Made by a program: the position numbers and the translations under genes. The notes under the pieces were generated by a model. That model had not been told where the DNA came from and ran no database searches. It saw only the letters and a list, made by a program, of their open reading frames with translations. Source: Acidihalobacter yilgarnensis (GTDB lineage Bacteria; Pseudomonadota; Gammaproteobacteria; DSM-5130; Acidihalobacteraceae). From it: a DNA stretch of 64,000 nucleotides. Shown in pieces: positions 54,111 through 63,180 of the stretch. Location of the stretch: the NCBI RefSeq assembly GCF_001753245.1, contig NZ_CP017415.1, positions 1,330,501 through 1,394,500 of the forward strand. Direction: 5' to 3'. Every line of letters begins with the position of its first letter. The stretch's first letter is position 1.

Positions 54111-54361
54111 GCATCCCATGACGAGCTCCCCGATCTGGGCCAACGCCACAATTTCGCGTTAGCTTGGCACTAAAAACCTTGTAAACTCCGCAATGGGGTC
54201 GATAAGCCGGCCAGGCCTGTCAGGCTTGGAGTACCTGCATTTGCGCACGTATTCTGGCAAGGTTTTGAAACGTACTCGGGTTATATATAAAGGTCGATCC
54301 TGATGACTGGGTACCCCGCCAGACCGTCACGGAGTGTCCTGATAACGAGCCATAAATAATC
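54111..54361 (+). other. Leader region of the HDOD-GGDEF gene
   Basis: No gene seen. The region has an AT-rich part (GTTATATATAA near 54280-54290) that could hold a -10 box, and G/C-rich inverted pieces around 54200-54235 (GCCGGCC, AGGCC, GGCTT). I checked by eye for the c-di-GMP riboswitch core and did not find it. Confidence 0.3.
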
Positions 54362-55885
54362 ATGGACCATGATGTTGCTCCCGCTCTGGCTGCTTTGCTG
54401 GGTCGTGTGAACAAGCTGCCGACGTTGCCTTCGGTAGCCTTGCGTGTGCTGGAACTCGGTGAGGATCCCTATGCCGGTATTGGCGAAATCACCGAGGTGG
54501 TGGCCAATGACCCGGTACTCAGCGCCAAGTTGCTCAAGGCCGCGAACTCGCCACTTTATGCGATGCGTCGCCAGGTCGACAATCTCCGACAGGCGATTAG
54601 CGTGCTGGGCTTCAATGCGGCACTGACGTTGGCACTGTCGTTTTCGCTGGCCCCCGAATCCGACGCTGGCCCGCTTGACAAGCTGGCCTACTGGCGACGC
54701 TCGCTGCTCGCTGCAGTAGGGGCGCGCGTGATCGCCGAACAGGCGCATATCAACGAGGCAAGCAAATGTTTTGTCGGCGCATTGCTTCAAGATATCGGCA
54801 TGCTGGTACTGGAGAAGGCCCATACGGAAAGTTATGCAGACATGCTTGTCGCGTGCGACAGTCATGAGGCGCTGGTGTTGGCCGAGCGTCAGGCCTTTGG
54901 CTTCGACCATGCGGTGGTGGGAGCGGCTCTGCTGGAAAATTGGCGCTTGCCTGAGTGTGCCTGGCGCGCGGTTGCCGGTAGCCACGATCTGACCCTGAGT
55001 AGCAAGGCTGCGCAGCCTTCTGGCATTGCCTGTTGTGTCTATCTATCCGGTTTGTTATCCGACCGCTGGATTCACTCCGATCGGGTCGATACGCTGGATG
55101 AGCGATTTGCTGATCAGGCCCATGTGGTATTGGGTCTGGATCAGGCCGCCTGCGAGGCCGTTATCGCTCATATGGATGAGGTGCTCCCGCATTACGCCGG
55201 GTTGTTCGAGGTGGAGCTTGTCCTCAACGAGGATCGCGCATCGTATCTGATCGATGAGGCACGCGAGGTTTTGGTGTTACGCAATCTCCGCACCCTCCAG
55301 GAGGCGTCCGAATATAAACAACGCACGGAGATGCTGGAGTCGCGGAACCGTCAGCTTGAGGCGCGCGCCTATATCGATCCACTGACGGGCCTGCTCAATC
55401 GTGCCCGACTCAATCAAGTACTTGAACAGGAATTCCATGCAGCCATTGCCGGTGGCTGGCCCTTGTCGCTGGGATTCGTCGATCTCGACCATTTCAAGCG
55501 GATCAACGATACCTATGGACACCAGATTGGCGATCAGGTGCTGATCACCGTATCGCGGGTTTTGCAGGCACAGGTACGTCAAGCGGACATTGCGGCGCGT
55601 TACGGCGGCGAGGAATTCGTGCTGGTGTTTCCCGGAACCGAGGAGATCAAGGCCTTCGATCTTCTGGAACGCTTGCGTAGGACGGTGGCCGCCGAGATAC
55701 ATCGGGCCGACGGCGCCGATATCGTGGTCACGACCTCTCTGGGTCTGGCCACCTTCTCGGGCAATTTGGCCGATAGCGAGTTCGGCACGCCGGAGGAGCT
55801 GATCCGAGCAGCCGACCGCGCGCTCTACGCGGCTAAACGCGAAGGGCGCAATCGCACGGTAATCTATCGCCGAGCCGAGGATTGA
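54362..55885 (+). CDS. HDOD-GGDEF protein (probable diguanylate cyclase)
   Basis: A 507-residue protein. An N-terminal HDOD domain (about 10-260, with KLPTLPSVALRVLELGEDP and VVANDPVLSAKLLKAAN) is followed by a short coiled coil (about 310-335) and a GGDEF domain (about 335-500) with the active signature RYGGEEFVLVF. It should make c-di-GMP in the cytosol; no receiver domain or membrane helix is seen. It is the second HDOD protein in the window, with a different output from that at 29.6 kb. Confidence 0.9.
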   Translation: MDHDVAPALAALLGRVNKLPTLPSVALRVLELGEDPYAGIGEITEVVANDPVLSAKLLKAANSPLYAMRRQVDNLRQAISVLGFNAALTLALSFSLAPESDAGPLDKLAYWRRSLLAAVGARVIAEQAHINEASKCFVGALLQDIGMLVLEKAHTESYADMLVACDSHEALVLAERQAFGFDHAVVGAALLENWRLPECAWRAVAGSHDLTLSSKAAQPSGIACCVYLSGLLSDRWIHSDRVDTLDERFADQAHVVLGLDQAACEAVIAHMDEVLPHYAGLFEVELVLNEDRASYLIDEAREVLVLRNLRTLQEASEYKQRTEMLESRNRQLEARAYIDPLTGLLNRARLNQVLEQEFHAAIAGGWPLSLGFVDLDHFKRINDTYGHQIGDQVLITVSRVLQAQVRQADIAARYGGEEFVLVFPGTEEIKAFDLLERLRRTVAAEIHRADGADIVVTTSLGLATFSGNLADSEFGTPEELIRAADRALYAAKREGRNRTVIYRRAED

Positions 55886-55914
55886 GTACGGATATCAAAG
55901 CTCCCAGCGATGTT

Positions 55915-57030
55915 TCAGGTCGAGCGGTGCCTGAACAGCCAGCCGGCACCGGCCAGGCAGCCCACGCCAATCAACGCCATCGGCCAGAACTGATTCCATA
56001 GCAGTGAGAATGAGGCACCTTCGAGAAAGACGCCGCGCAACACGGCCATGAAATAGCGCAGGGGGTCGAGCAGGGTGATGTATTGCACGGCCAGCGGCAT
56101 ATTGGCGATGGGGGTGGCGAAGCCAGAGAGAATCACGCCCGGTACCAGGAACATGAAGGCGCCCAGCAGCGCCTGTTGCAGCGTGGTCGCTAGCGAGGAA
56201 ATCATCAGCCCCACGCCACTGGCCGAGAGCAGGAACAGGAACAGACCGGTATAGAGGGTCAACAGATGGCCACGCAGCGGCACACCGAACCATACGATCG
56301 CGACGATCACGATCAGAGTCGCCTCGAACAGTCCGATGAGCAGGCCGGGAAGGGCCTTGCCGATGAGGATTTCAATGGGGCGAAGTGGCGTGACCAGTAA
56401 TTGATCGAAGGTCCCTTGTTCACGTTCGCGCGCTACGGATAGAGCGGTGACCATCATCACGACCACCATCATCAGCAGACCCACAATGCCGGGGACGATG
56501 AACCACCGGCTTTCGAGATTCGGATTGAACCAAGCACGTGTCACGAGTCGGAGCGGCATTTGTGCGTGCGCATGCGTTCGCAACCAGTCGCGATTGAAGG
56601 TGTCGACAATGCCGCGAGCGTAGTTCAGGGCGATCAATGCGGTATTCGAATTGCGCCCATCGATGATGAGTTGCACATCGGCTGGTCGTCCGCTGAGCAG
56701 TTTGCGCGAAAAATCTGCGCCGATGTTGAGTACCATGAGGGCTTGTTCGCTGTCGACCAGGCGCGCCAGCGCGGCGTGATTGTGAGGTCGGGCGACGATC
56801 TGGAAATTCGGCGAACCGCTAAAGCGTGCGATCAGCATCTGGGCCGCATGTCCCCCATCCTGGTCATATACGGCCAACTTCACATGATTCAGGTCAAAGG
56901 TGGCCGCATAGCTGAATACGATCAGCTGAATCAGTGGTGGAATGACGATAAGCGCACGTTCCCTAGGATCGCGCAGAAGCGTCAGAAATTCCTTGATGAC
57001 CAGGGCCAGAATCCGATTCCACATGCTCAC
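55915..57030 (-). CDS. ABC-2 type exporter permease (YbhR/YhhJ-like)
   Basis: A 371-residue membrane protein. TM1 (about 28-46) is followed by a large periplasmic domain (about 50-170) and five helices (about 175-365) with the ABC-2 pattern REREQGTFDQLLVTPLRPIEILIGKALP and GVILSGFATPIANMP. It is the last gene of a HlyD-ATPase-permease-permease operon; the start overlaps the preceding stop by 4 bases. Such systems export drugs, dyes or lipids. Confidence 0.88.
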   Translation of the reverse strand: MSMWNRILALVIKEFLTLLRDPRERALIVIPPLIQLIVFSYAATFDLNHVKLAVYDQDGGHAAQMLIARFSGSPNFQIVARPHNHAALARLVDSEQALMVLNIGADFSRKLLSGRPADVQLIIDGRNSNTALIALNYARGIVDTFNRDWLRTHAHAQMPLRLVTRAWFNPNLESRWFIVPGIVGLLMMVVVMMVTALSVAREREQGTFDQLLVTPLRPIEILIGKALPGLLIGLFEATLIVIVAIVWFGVPLRGHLLTLYTGLFLFLLSASGVGLMISSLATTLQQALLGAFMFLVPGVILSGFATPIANMPLAVQYITLLDPLRYFMAVLRGVFLEGASFSLLWNQFWPMALIGVGCLAGAGWLFRHRST

Positions 57031-58166
57031 TCCAGCCGCTTATTCATGCGCAGTCGACTCACGCCGATGAAAAATGTCGCCATGATCGCCAGGGCCAGGG
57101 CATTGGGCAAAATGACGGACCAGACGTTGCCGGCGAGAAACAGGGTTTGCAGGATGGCGACGAAGTAGCGGGCCGCGACCAAATGGGTGAGCCACTGCAG
57201 CCAATTCGGCATGCTGTTGATGTCGAAGATGAAACCCGAGAGCAGAAAGGCCGGTAGAAAGGTCGTGATGATGGCCACCAGCGCAGCGACGAACTGGTTG
57301 CGGGCAATCACGGAAATGAGCAATCCCATGCCGAGTGCGGCCAACAGGAAGAGCGCTGCGCAGAACACCAAAACGATCAGGCTGCCGCGAAGCGGTACGT
57401 TGAACAACCATAATGCCATGACCAGCGAGAGGACCATGCCGCCCATGCCGAGGATGAAGTAGGGGATCAGCTTGCCCAACAGGATTTCGCGCAGGTTGAC
57501 GGGCGTGACCATGAGCGCTTCCAGCGTGCCGCGCTCCCATTCCCGAGCCATGACGAGGGCGGTGAGCAGCGCGCCGATCAACGTCATGATGACGGCCACC
57601 AGTCCGGGTACGAGATAGTCGCGACTGCGTACCTCGCTGTTGAACCAGATCCTGGGTATCAGGGTGACCGGCATGCTCGATTCCCGGCCATGGATCTGCT
57701 GGTAGCGGGTCAGCCAGTCCTGTACGGTGGCGCCGACGTAACCTTGGACGATACGCGCCTTATTGGCGTCCACGCCGTTGACGATGAGCTGTATGGCAAG
57801 TGGGCGATGGGTCAGCAGACGCGCTGGAAAGTCGTCCTGGAGGTGCACGATGGCATCGATGCGGTGCGCCATCAGCGCCTCGCGCGCGCGCGCCATGTTT
57901 GCGTACTGGGTGGGTTTGAAATACGCGGAATGGCGGAAGGCGCCGACGAGGCTTTCCGACTGTGGCGTAGCCGCTCCGGTCACGAAACCGATCGGCACGT
58001 GATTGGCGTCGAGGGAAACGCCGTAGCCAAACAGCAGCAGTAGCACGATCGGCATCAGAAAGGCGATCGCGATGCTCGACGGGTCGCGCAGAATCTGCAG
58101 GCTTTCCTTACGGATCAGGCCGCGCAGGTGCATGCGTCGTTGCGAGCGTCTGCTTTCAGGCGCCAT
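57027..58166 (-). CDS. ABC-2 type exporter permease (YbhS-like)
   Basis: A 379-residue membrane protein, same plan as its neighbour: cytosolic start, TM1 (about 30-50), periplasmic domain, then five helices with REWERGTLEALMVTPVNLREILLGKLIPYF and PAFLLSGFIFDINSMP. The two permeases probably form a heterodimer. It overlaps the ATPase gene by 11 bases and the next permease by 4. Confidence 0.88.
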   Translation of the reverse strand: MAPESRRSQRRMHLRGLIRKESLQILRDPSSIAIAFLMPIVLLLLFGYGVSLDANHVPIGFVTGAATPQSESLVGAFRHSAYFKPTQYANMARAREALMAHRIDAIVHLQDDFPARLLTHRPLAIQLIVNGVDANKARIVQGYVGATVQDWLTRYQQIHGRESSMPVTLIPRIWFNSEVRSRDYLVPGLVAVIMTLIGALLTALVMAREWERGTLEALMVTPVNLREILLGKLIPYFILGMGGMVLSLVMALWLFNVPLRGSLIVLVFCAALFLLAALGMGLLISVIARNQFVAALVAIITTFLPAFLLSGFIFDINSMPNWLQWLTHLVAARYFVAILQTLFLAGNVWSVILPNALALAIMATFFIGVSRLRMNKRLE

Positions 58167-59907
58167 CGCGGTGCCCTGCGGTTAATTGGGTGAGGGTAAT
58201 AAAGGCGTCTTCCATGCTCGGTTGCGGGTGTTGAGGCGTCGCTGCACGGGCGCGGATCGCCTGCGGCGTCCCGGCAGTCAGAATGCCACCCTGCGCCATG
58301 ATGATCAGGCGGTCGCAGTATTCCGCTTCGTCCATGAAATGGGTGGTCACCATAATGGTTACACCGCTGTCGGCGAGTGCGTTGATCCGTGCCCAGAAGG
58401 CGCGTCGCTCCAGCGGGTCGACGCCCGAGGTGGGTTCGTCGAGAAACAGAATATCGGGTTCGTGCATCAGGGCGCAGGCCATTGCCAGACGCTGTTTGTA
58501 ACCCAATGGCAGGTCACGCGCCGAGGCCTGCCGCCAATTATCCAGGCGGAAATCCTCAATGGCCCAGTCGATGCGTGTCCGTTGCCTGTTTCCGCTCAGG
58601 CCATAGCTGCGTGCGAAAAACCGAAGATTTTGCATCACGCTCAGTTCCCCGTAGAGGGAGAAGCGTTGGGCCATATAACCGATGCGTGCACGCGCTTCGG
58701 CTGCCGCATGCCTCAGGTTCAGGCCGGCAACCGCAAGCCGCCCCCCGCTGGGCGGGAGTAACCCGCAGAGCATGCGAAAAGTTGTGGACTTGCCTGCGCC
58801 ATTGGCGCCGAGGAGACCGAATATTTCCCCTCTATGCACTTCGAAATCGATTCCGCGAACCGCATAAAAGTCACCGAAGCGACGGGTGAGCCCACTGACC
58901 GAGATCACGGCATCATGGGTTTGCTGCTTGGATTGGAGATTCGGTATGGGTAGTTGACTCACGGCCTTCCGGCCACGGCTCAGACGTTCAATGAAGGCGT
59001 CTTCGAAGCGGGGAGGAATCGGTTCCCAGCTAGCATCGGGAATTATCGGCGGTCTGTATCCTTGCGCCATAATGACCCGCACGCCATCGCGCTCGATGAC
59101 GGCATCGATGACATCCTCGCGCCTTTGCAGCATGACCTGCAGGTGACGCCTAAGCATATTAGGGCGTTGTACGAGGAAGGTACGGTCCTTGAGCTGGTCG
59201 CTGAAGCTCTGGGGTGTTCCCTGTCCGAGTATTTGCCCTTCGTGCAGCAGGACGACTTCTGCGCAGCGCTCGGCTTCGTCCAGATAGGCAGTGGACAACA
59301 GCATGCTCATGCCGTGAGTTTCCACCAGCTTGTATACGATGGCCCAGAGTTCGCGGCGGGAAACGGGGTCCACGCCCACGGTGGGTTCATCGAGCAGCAG
59401 CAGCGCGGGTGGGCGCAGCAGGGTACAGGCCAACCCCAGTTTCTGTTTCATACCGCCCGACAGCTTGCCGGCGAGCCGCTGCATGAAGGGCGTCAGCCCG
59501 GTCATGCCGAGCAGCTCTTCGTTACGCGCGGCGCGCGCCTGTTCGGGCACGCCTTGCAATTCGGCATAGAGTTGCAGGTTTTCGGCGACCGTCAGATCTT
59601 CGTAGAGGCCGAAACGTTGTGGCATGTAGCCGATCGTTGCCTGTACGGTGAGCGGGTCGCGAACGACGTCGATGCCGAGCACTCGGATCTGTCCCGCATC
59701 TGGTCTGAGCAGTCCTGCGAGCAGACGCATCAGGGTAGTCTTGCCGGCACCGTCTGGGCCGATTAGGCCGATAATGCGCCCGCGCGGCAGTTGCAGCTTG
59801 ATGTCGCGCAGGGCTTCGACGATTTGGCCGCCGGAGATGAAGCGCTTGCTCACGCCGACCAGCGAGAGCGCCTCTTCGGCATTCAAGGTTTGGCCGATTG
59901 CTGGCAC
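58156..59907 (-). CDS. Tandem ABC transporter ATPase (YbhF/RbbA-like)
   Basis: A 583-residue protein with two ABC domains. The first has Walker A GPDGAGKT, signature KLSGGMKQKLGLA and Walker [14 protein letters not shown]. The second has Walker A GANGAGKST, a changed signature DLPLGYKQRLAMA (no LSGG), and ILFLDEPTSGVDP. Both should bind ATP; one site may be weak because of the changed signature. It powers the two permeases downstream. Start overlaps the HlyD gene by 25 bases. Confidence 0.9.
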   Translation of the reverse strand: MPAIGQTLNAEEALSLVGVSKRFISGGQIVEALRDIKLQLPRGRIIGLIGPDGAGKTTLMRLLAGLLRPDAGQIRVLGIDVVRDPLTVQATIGYMPQRFGLYEDLTVAENLQLYAELQGVPEQARAARNEELLGMTGLTPFMQRLAGKLSGGMKQKLGLACTLLRPPALLLLDEPTVGVDPVSRRELWAIVYKLVETHGMSMLLSTAYLDEAERCAEVVLLHEGQILGQGTPQSFSDQLKDRTFLVQRPNMLRRHLQVMLQRREDVIDAVIERDGVRVIMAQGYRPPIIPDASWEPIPPRFEDAFIERLSRGRKAVSQLPIPNLQSKQQTHDAVISVSGLTRRFGDFYAVRGIDFEVHRGEIFGLLGANGAGKSTTFRMLCGLLPPSGGRLAVAGLNLRHAAAEARARIGYMAQRFSLYGELSVMQNLRFFARSYGLSGNRQRTRIDWAIEDFRLDNWRQASARDLPLGYKQRLAMACALMHEPDILFLDEPTSGVDPLERRAFWARINALADSGVTIMVTTHFMDEAEYCDRLIIMAQGGILTAGTPQAIRARAATPQHPQPSMEDAFITLTQLTAGHRDGA

Positions 59908-60935
59908 GGGTCGCCGTGACTGCTCACGCTGGGTGCGCCGGGTAGGATATGTACCGTTGTGGGCATGCCGAGGCGGAGCTGGTTATCCGGATTACAGACG
60001 AATACCCTGACCTGATAGACGAGGGAAGTCCGTAATTGTGGGGTTTCAACCGTCTTGGGCGTGAATTCGGCGGTAGGTGAAATATAGCCGACCCAGGCCT
60101 TGAATCGCTTGCCTGGGAAGCTGTCGCTGCTGACCCATGCCGTCTGTCCCGGATGCACCTGGCCGAGGTTGGGTTCGTCCACGTAGGCCCGTACCCAGAG
60201 TGGCCGGGTCAGTGCGAGTGCATAAACGGGTTGTTGTGGCGAGGCCATGTCGCCGGGCTCAAGAATACGGGTACGGATGATGCCATCCGCCGGCGCCAAC
60301 AGGCGCGTGTCGGTGAGCTGCTGCTGGGCGAGCGCTTCGCCCGCCATGGCGGCGTTCAAGGTGGCTCTGGCGGCGCTGATCGTCTCCGTACGCGGACCTG
60401 CGAGCGCCAGGTTCAGAGAGGCCTGCAGCGCCTGGAGTTGGGCGGTGGCCGCTTGGTAGGCGGCACGAGCGGTGTCCAGATCCTGAGGCGGACTGGCCTT
60501 TTGGCGAGCCAGGCGGACGATACGATCGTAAGTGCTTTTGCGCAGCTGCAGGGTTGATTTGGAGGAGGCGACCTCCGCCTTGAGTTTGGCAATGTCTTCG
60601 TGACGGCTACCGGCGAGCAGACTGTTGAGGTGGGCGTCGGCCTCTTGCACCAGCGCGTGCGCGCGATCCACCGCGAGCCGATAGCGACGGTCGTCCAGGG
60701 TGCCGAGCACCTCGCCCTGCCGTACGGCCTGACCTTCGAGGGCGGACAGGTTCTGGATGCGGCCCTCATCGTTGAAGGCGAGCTGTACTTCTCGGATATC
60801 GACGTTGCCGTAGAGCGTGAGCCCCTCTTGTGCAGCGGAGGGATGCTCATAGGTTTTGATGACGAATAGTGCGATAACCACCAGGAGCAACAGTGCGAGG
60901 ATCACTCCCCATCGCATGGCTCGAATCGCGGGCAT
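59883..60935 (-). CDS. HlyD-family membrane fusion protein (YbhG-like)
   Basis: A 350-residue periplasmic adaptor. One membrane helix (about 7-24, WGVILALLLLVVIALFVI), then LYGNVDIREVQLAF (biotinyl-lipoyl start), two long helices forming a hairpin (about 80-190), the second lipoyl half and beta-barrel (APADGIIRTRILEPGDMA, TRPLWVRAYVDEPNLGQV). It joins the inner-membrane ABC exporter to an outer-membrane channel; none is in the window. First gene of the four-gene operon. Confidence 0.9.
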   Translation of the reverse strand: MPAIRAMRWGVILALLLLVVIALFVIKTYEHPSAAQEGLTLYGNVDIREVQLAFNDEGRIQNLSALEGQAVRQGEVLGTLDDRRYRLAVDRAHALVQEADAHLNSLLAGSRHEDIAKLKAEVASSKSTLQLRKSTYDRIVRLARQKASPPQDLDTARAAYQAATAQLQALQASLNLALAGPRTETISAARATLNAAMAGEALAQQQLTDTRLLAPADGIIRTRILEPGDMASPQQPVYALALTRPLWVRAYVDEPNLGQVHPGQTAWVSSDSFPGKRFKAWVGYISPTAEFTPKTVETPQLRTSLVYQVRVFVCNPDNQLRLGMPTTVHILPGAPSVSSHGDPCQQSAKP

Positions 60936-61018
60936 ATCATGGCTCCAAGTGATCGGGTACGGTCACTATATAAGATATTCGGGCGACTGCGGGCAATCCT
61001 GCCTCTTCGTGGATGTGT

Positions 61019-61849
61019 TTAGTCAGGGGTTTGTTCCGATTGGCTGATGACGCGACGTCCAGCCCATTGCATTAAAAGTAGTATGCTCATGAGCGCCAAT
61101 CCATAGGTCAGTATCTGGATGCCCATCGGGCGGTCATTGTAGCCGACCAGTATATGAAGCAGTGTGCCTGCCCAACTGCCTTGATTCAGCCAGCCGGAGC
61201 TGTCCCAGATTTGTTGTCCCAATGCAGGCAACAGACCTGCCTGGTTCAGCAACCCTGCGGCATTGGCTGCCAGCCCTGCAGCCAACAACAGGATCATCCA
61301 GCCGGTGATACGGAAAAAGTGCCTGATCGGGATCGCTAGCAGACCTCGGTATAGCGTGAGGCCGAGCAGCATGCCGCCGCCGAGGCCGAGTAGCGCGCCG
61401 CCGGCAAGCAATCCAGTCGAACTGCCACTGACCGATAGGCTGTATAGGAACAGCGCAGTCTCCGACCCCTCTCGCATGACCGCGAGGCCGGCCACCAATG
61501 CAATTGCGGATAACGGCTTGAGTCCCACTCCGACGTCGTGTCCGAGCCGTTTCATCTGCTTCGAGAGCGTCTTGCCATGGGCACTCATCCATACGTTGTG
61601 CCATGCCAGCATGATCACTGCGGACAGTAGGATTGCCGCGTTGAGCAACTCCTGTCCACGGCCCTCGACAGCATTGGCAATACTGCCAGCAAAAGTGGCA
61701 ACGCAAACGGCGCCGAGCAATCCTCCGAGCAGTCCGCCCATGATCCAGCGGCCGCGATTGGCGACGCCACGGCTGGCACTCATGATGATAGAGACGACCA
61801 GCGCGGCTTCGAGCACTTCTCGGAATACGATCAGAGCAGCGGCAAGCAT
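61019..61849 (-). CDS. FTR1 family iron permease (EfeU-like)
   Basis: A 276-residue membrane protein with about seven helices. Two iron-binding REXXE motifs are seen: REVLE at residues 10-14 and REGSE in VMREGSETALFLYSL. FTR1/EfeU takes up ferrous or ferric iron. TAGGAGG just before the ATG is also the true end of the cupredoxin gene, so the two are coupled. No EfeO or EfeB follows. Confidence 0.92.
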   Translation of the reverse strand: MLAAALIVFREVLEAALVVSIIMSASRGVANRGRWIMGGLLGGLLGAVCVATFAGSIANAVEGRGQELLNAAILLSAVIMLAWHNVWMSAHGKTLSKQMKRLGHDVGVGLKPLSAIALVAGLAVMREGSETALFLYSLSVSGSSTGLLAGGALLGLGGGMLLGLTLYRGLLAIPIRHFFRITGWMILLLAAGLAANAAGLLNQAGLLPALGQQIWDSSGWLNQGSWAGTLLHILVGYNDRPMGIQILTYGLALMSILLLMQWAGRRVISQSEQTPD

Positions 61850-61858
61850 GAAAACCTC

Positions 61859-62181
61859 CTAACGGACTATAAGGGTACCTTGAGCGGTATCCTCGTGAAA
61901 TTCACCAAAGAATCGATAGCGGCCTTCGCGCAGGGGCCGATCCATACACTGGCTTTGGTGTGTCCGGGAATTATTTTTTCACGTTTGAGATCATGGCTTT
62001 CGAACTCTTCGGCAGTCGCGTCACGATTATCGATGATTAGCTTGATGCGCTCGTTCGCAGGGATGCTTATCTCCGTAGGATGGAAGCGATGCTGCTCAAT
62101 GACCAACGTGTATTCGGAAGTGGCCGCGTAGATGGGAGTAGCGAAGGCGAGCAGGATCATATATAGGAGCGATTTATTCAT
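61859..62181 (-). CDS. Cupredoxin-like protein of FTR1 operon, frameshifted here
   Basis: Signal peptide (about 1-20, ending IYAAT), then a cupredoxin_1 domain: YTLVIEQHRFHPTEISIPANERIKLIIDNRD and FESHDLKREKIIPG. As read it stops at 61867 (104 residues) with a non-family tail. One extra C in the run read as GGGG at 61933-61936 (plus strand) gives GPLREGRYRFFGEFHEDTAQGTLIVR and a stop at 61859, the usual end of this family. True length is probably 107 residues. It likely binds or oxidises metal for the FTR1 permease in the periplasm. Confidence 0.82.
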
Positions 62182-62222
62182 CGGTAAGATCTCCGGCGTG
62201 ATTTATTGGTGGAAATACATAA

Positions 62223-62259
62223 GATAATGCAAATAAGAATGATTCGCAATAATGATTTT
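62223..62259. promoter_or_regulatory. Fur-box-like A/T-rich site upstream of cupredoxin-FTR1
   Basis: GATAATGCAAATAAGAATGA (62223-62242) followed by TTCGCAATAATGATTTT has the GATAAT hexamer pattern of Fur sites; the first 19 bases agree at about 13 with the consensus. It is about 40-75 bases upstream of the cupredoxin start, suited to iron repression. Counted by eye. Confidence 0.5.
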
Positions 62260-62394
62260 GGGCTATTCAGAACTGAACGGTCGTATTGGGTGCCTCGTGG
62301 ACGGGGCAGCGCACGTTCAGGCGTGACGTTTCTCAAATAGTCAGACAACGGCAGATGCGCCAAGGCATAGGGATACTCAAGGCAGGAGGTTAAG

Positions 62395-63003
62395 GTGATC
62401 GAGGCACAAATCGACACGGGTTTTGAGTCGCCAAGTGCATTCAGAGGGGCCTTCGCGAAGTTGCTTGGCCAGGCGCCGGGTGATTTCGCGCCCAACGCCC
62501 GCCTCCTGGCCGATTGGATCGAGACGCCACTGGGTGCCATGGTTGCGGTCAGCGACAGGCATAGTCTGCAGCTGCTTGAATTCGTCGATCGCCGGGCGTT
62601 ACCGAGCGAATTACGACAATTGAGGAACCGGGTAAACGGATCGCTTGGTTTTGGCCGACCAGACCCGACGGAGCAGGTGGCCGATGAACTTGGTCGCTAC
62701 CTGGTCGGGGAGGGTGCCGAGTTTACGACGCCGATCAGCCTGCACGGCAGTGCGTTTACCCAGCGGGTTTGGCGTGTGTTGCAGGAAATTCCGCCAGGTC
62801 ACACCCGTAGCTACAGCGAGGTGGCTCGCATAATTGGGCAACCGACCGCGATTCGTGCAGTCGCGCGCGCAAATGGGGCAAATCAACTGGCAATCGTCAT
62901 CCCGTGCCATCGGGTGATCGGGGCCGATGGCTCACTGACCGGGTATGGCGGCGGACTATGGCGAAAGCAACGATTGATCGAGCTTGAACGGGCCTATCGC
63001 TGA
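62395..63003 (+). CDS. Methylated-DNA-protein cysteine methyltransferase, truncated Ada type
   Basis: About 202 residues. The first 35 (VIEAQIDTGFESPSAFRGAFAKLLG) are the second half of an AraC-type helix-turn-helix, as in Ada. The rest is a methyltransferase domain (about 45-200) with the active Cys in VIPCHRVIG, and RAVARANGANQ. It takes methyl groups from O6-methylguanine. A GTG start with AGGAGG 5 bases before it is present. Upstream (62283-62390) broken pieces of the first HTH half can be read, so the regulator part seems decayed. Confidence 0.85.
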   Translation: MIEAQIDTGFESPSAFRGAFAKLLGQAPGDFAPNARLLADWIETPLGAMVAVSDRHSLQLLEFVDRRALPSELRQLRNRVNGSLGFGRPDPTEQVADELGRYLVGEGAEFTTPISLHGSAFTQRVWRVLQEIPPGHTRSYSEVARIIGQPTAIRAVARANGANQLAIVIPCHRVIGADGSLTGYGGGLWRKQRLIELERAYR

Positions 63004-63180
63004 GTTTGCCGGTGCTCGGGCAAGGGCATAAGCCTGCGTATTGGGCGCAAGACTGAAAACGCGAAGGTCGGTGCATTTGCCCATATTTTGGTGTGCCCGT
63101 TACCGATTTTCTGTCCGTCGGTACTTCGGCCTGCGCGCCTATCGGGAGCCCACCCCGGAGGGCGGGCGTGGGAAGTGCGC

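Noticed and set aside
54168-54185. Second sigma-54 promoter (TGGCAC...TTGT)
   Set aside because: The two elements are spaced too far apart for the fixed -24/-12 geometry.
54111-54361. c-di-GMP riboswitch before the HDOD-GGDEF gene
   Set aside because: I could not find the GEMM core or its paired stems by eye.
58954-59766. A 270-codon plus-strand frame
   Set aside because: It is the complement of the tandem ABC ATPase gene and has no recognisable domain.
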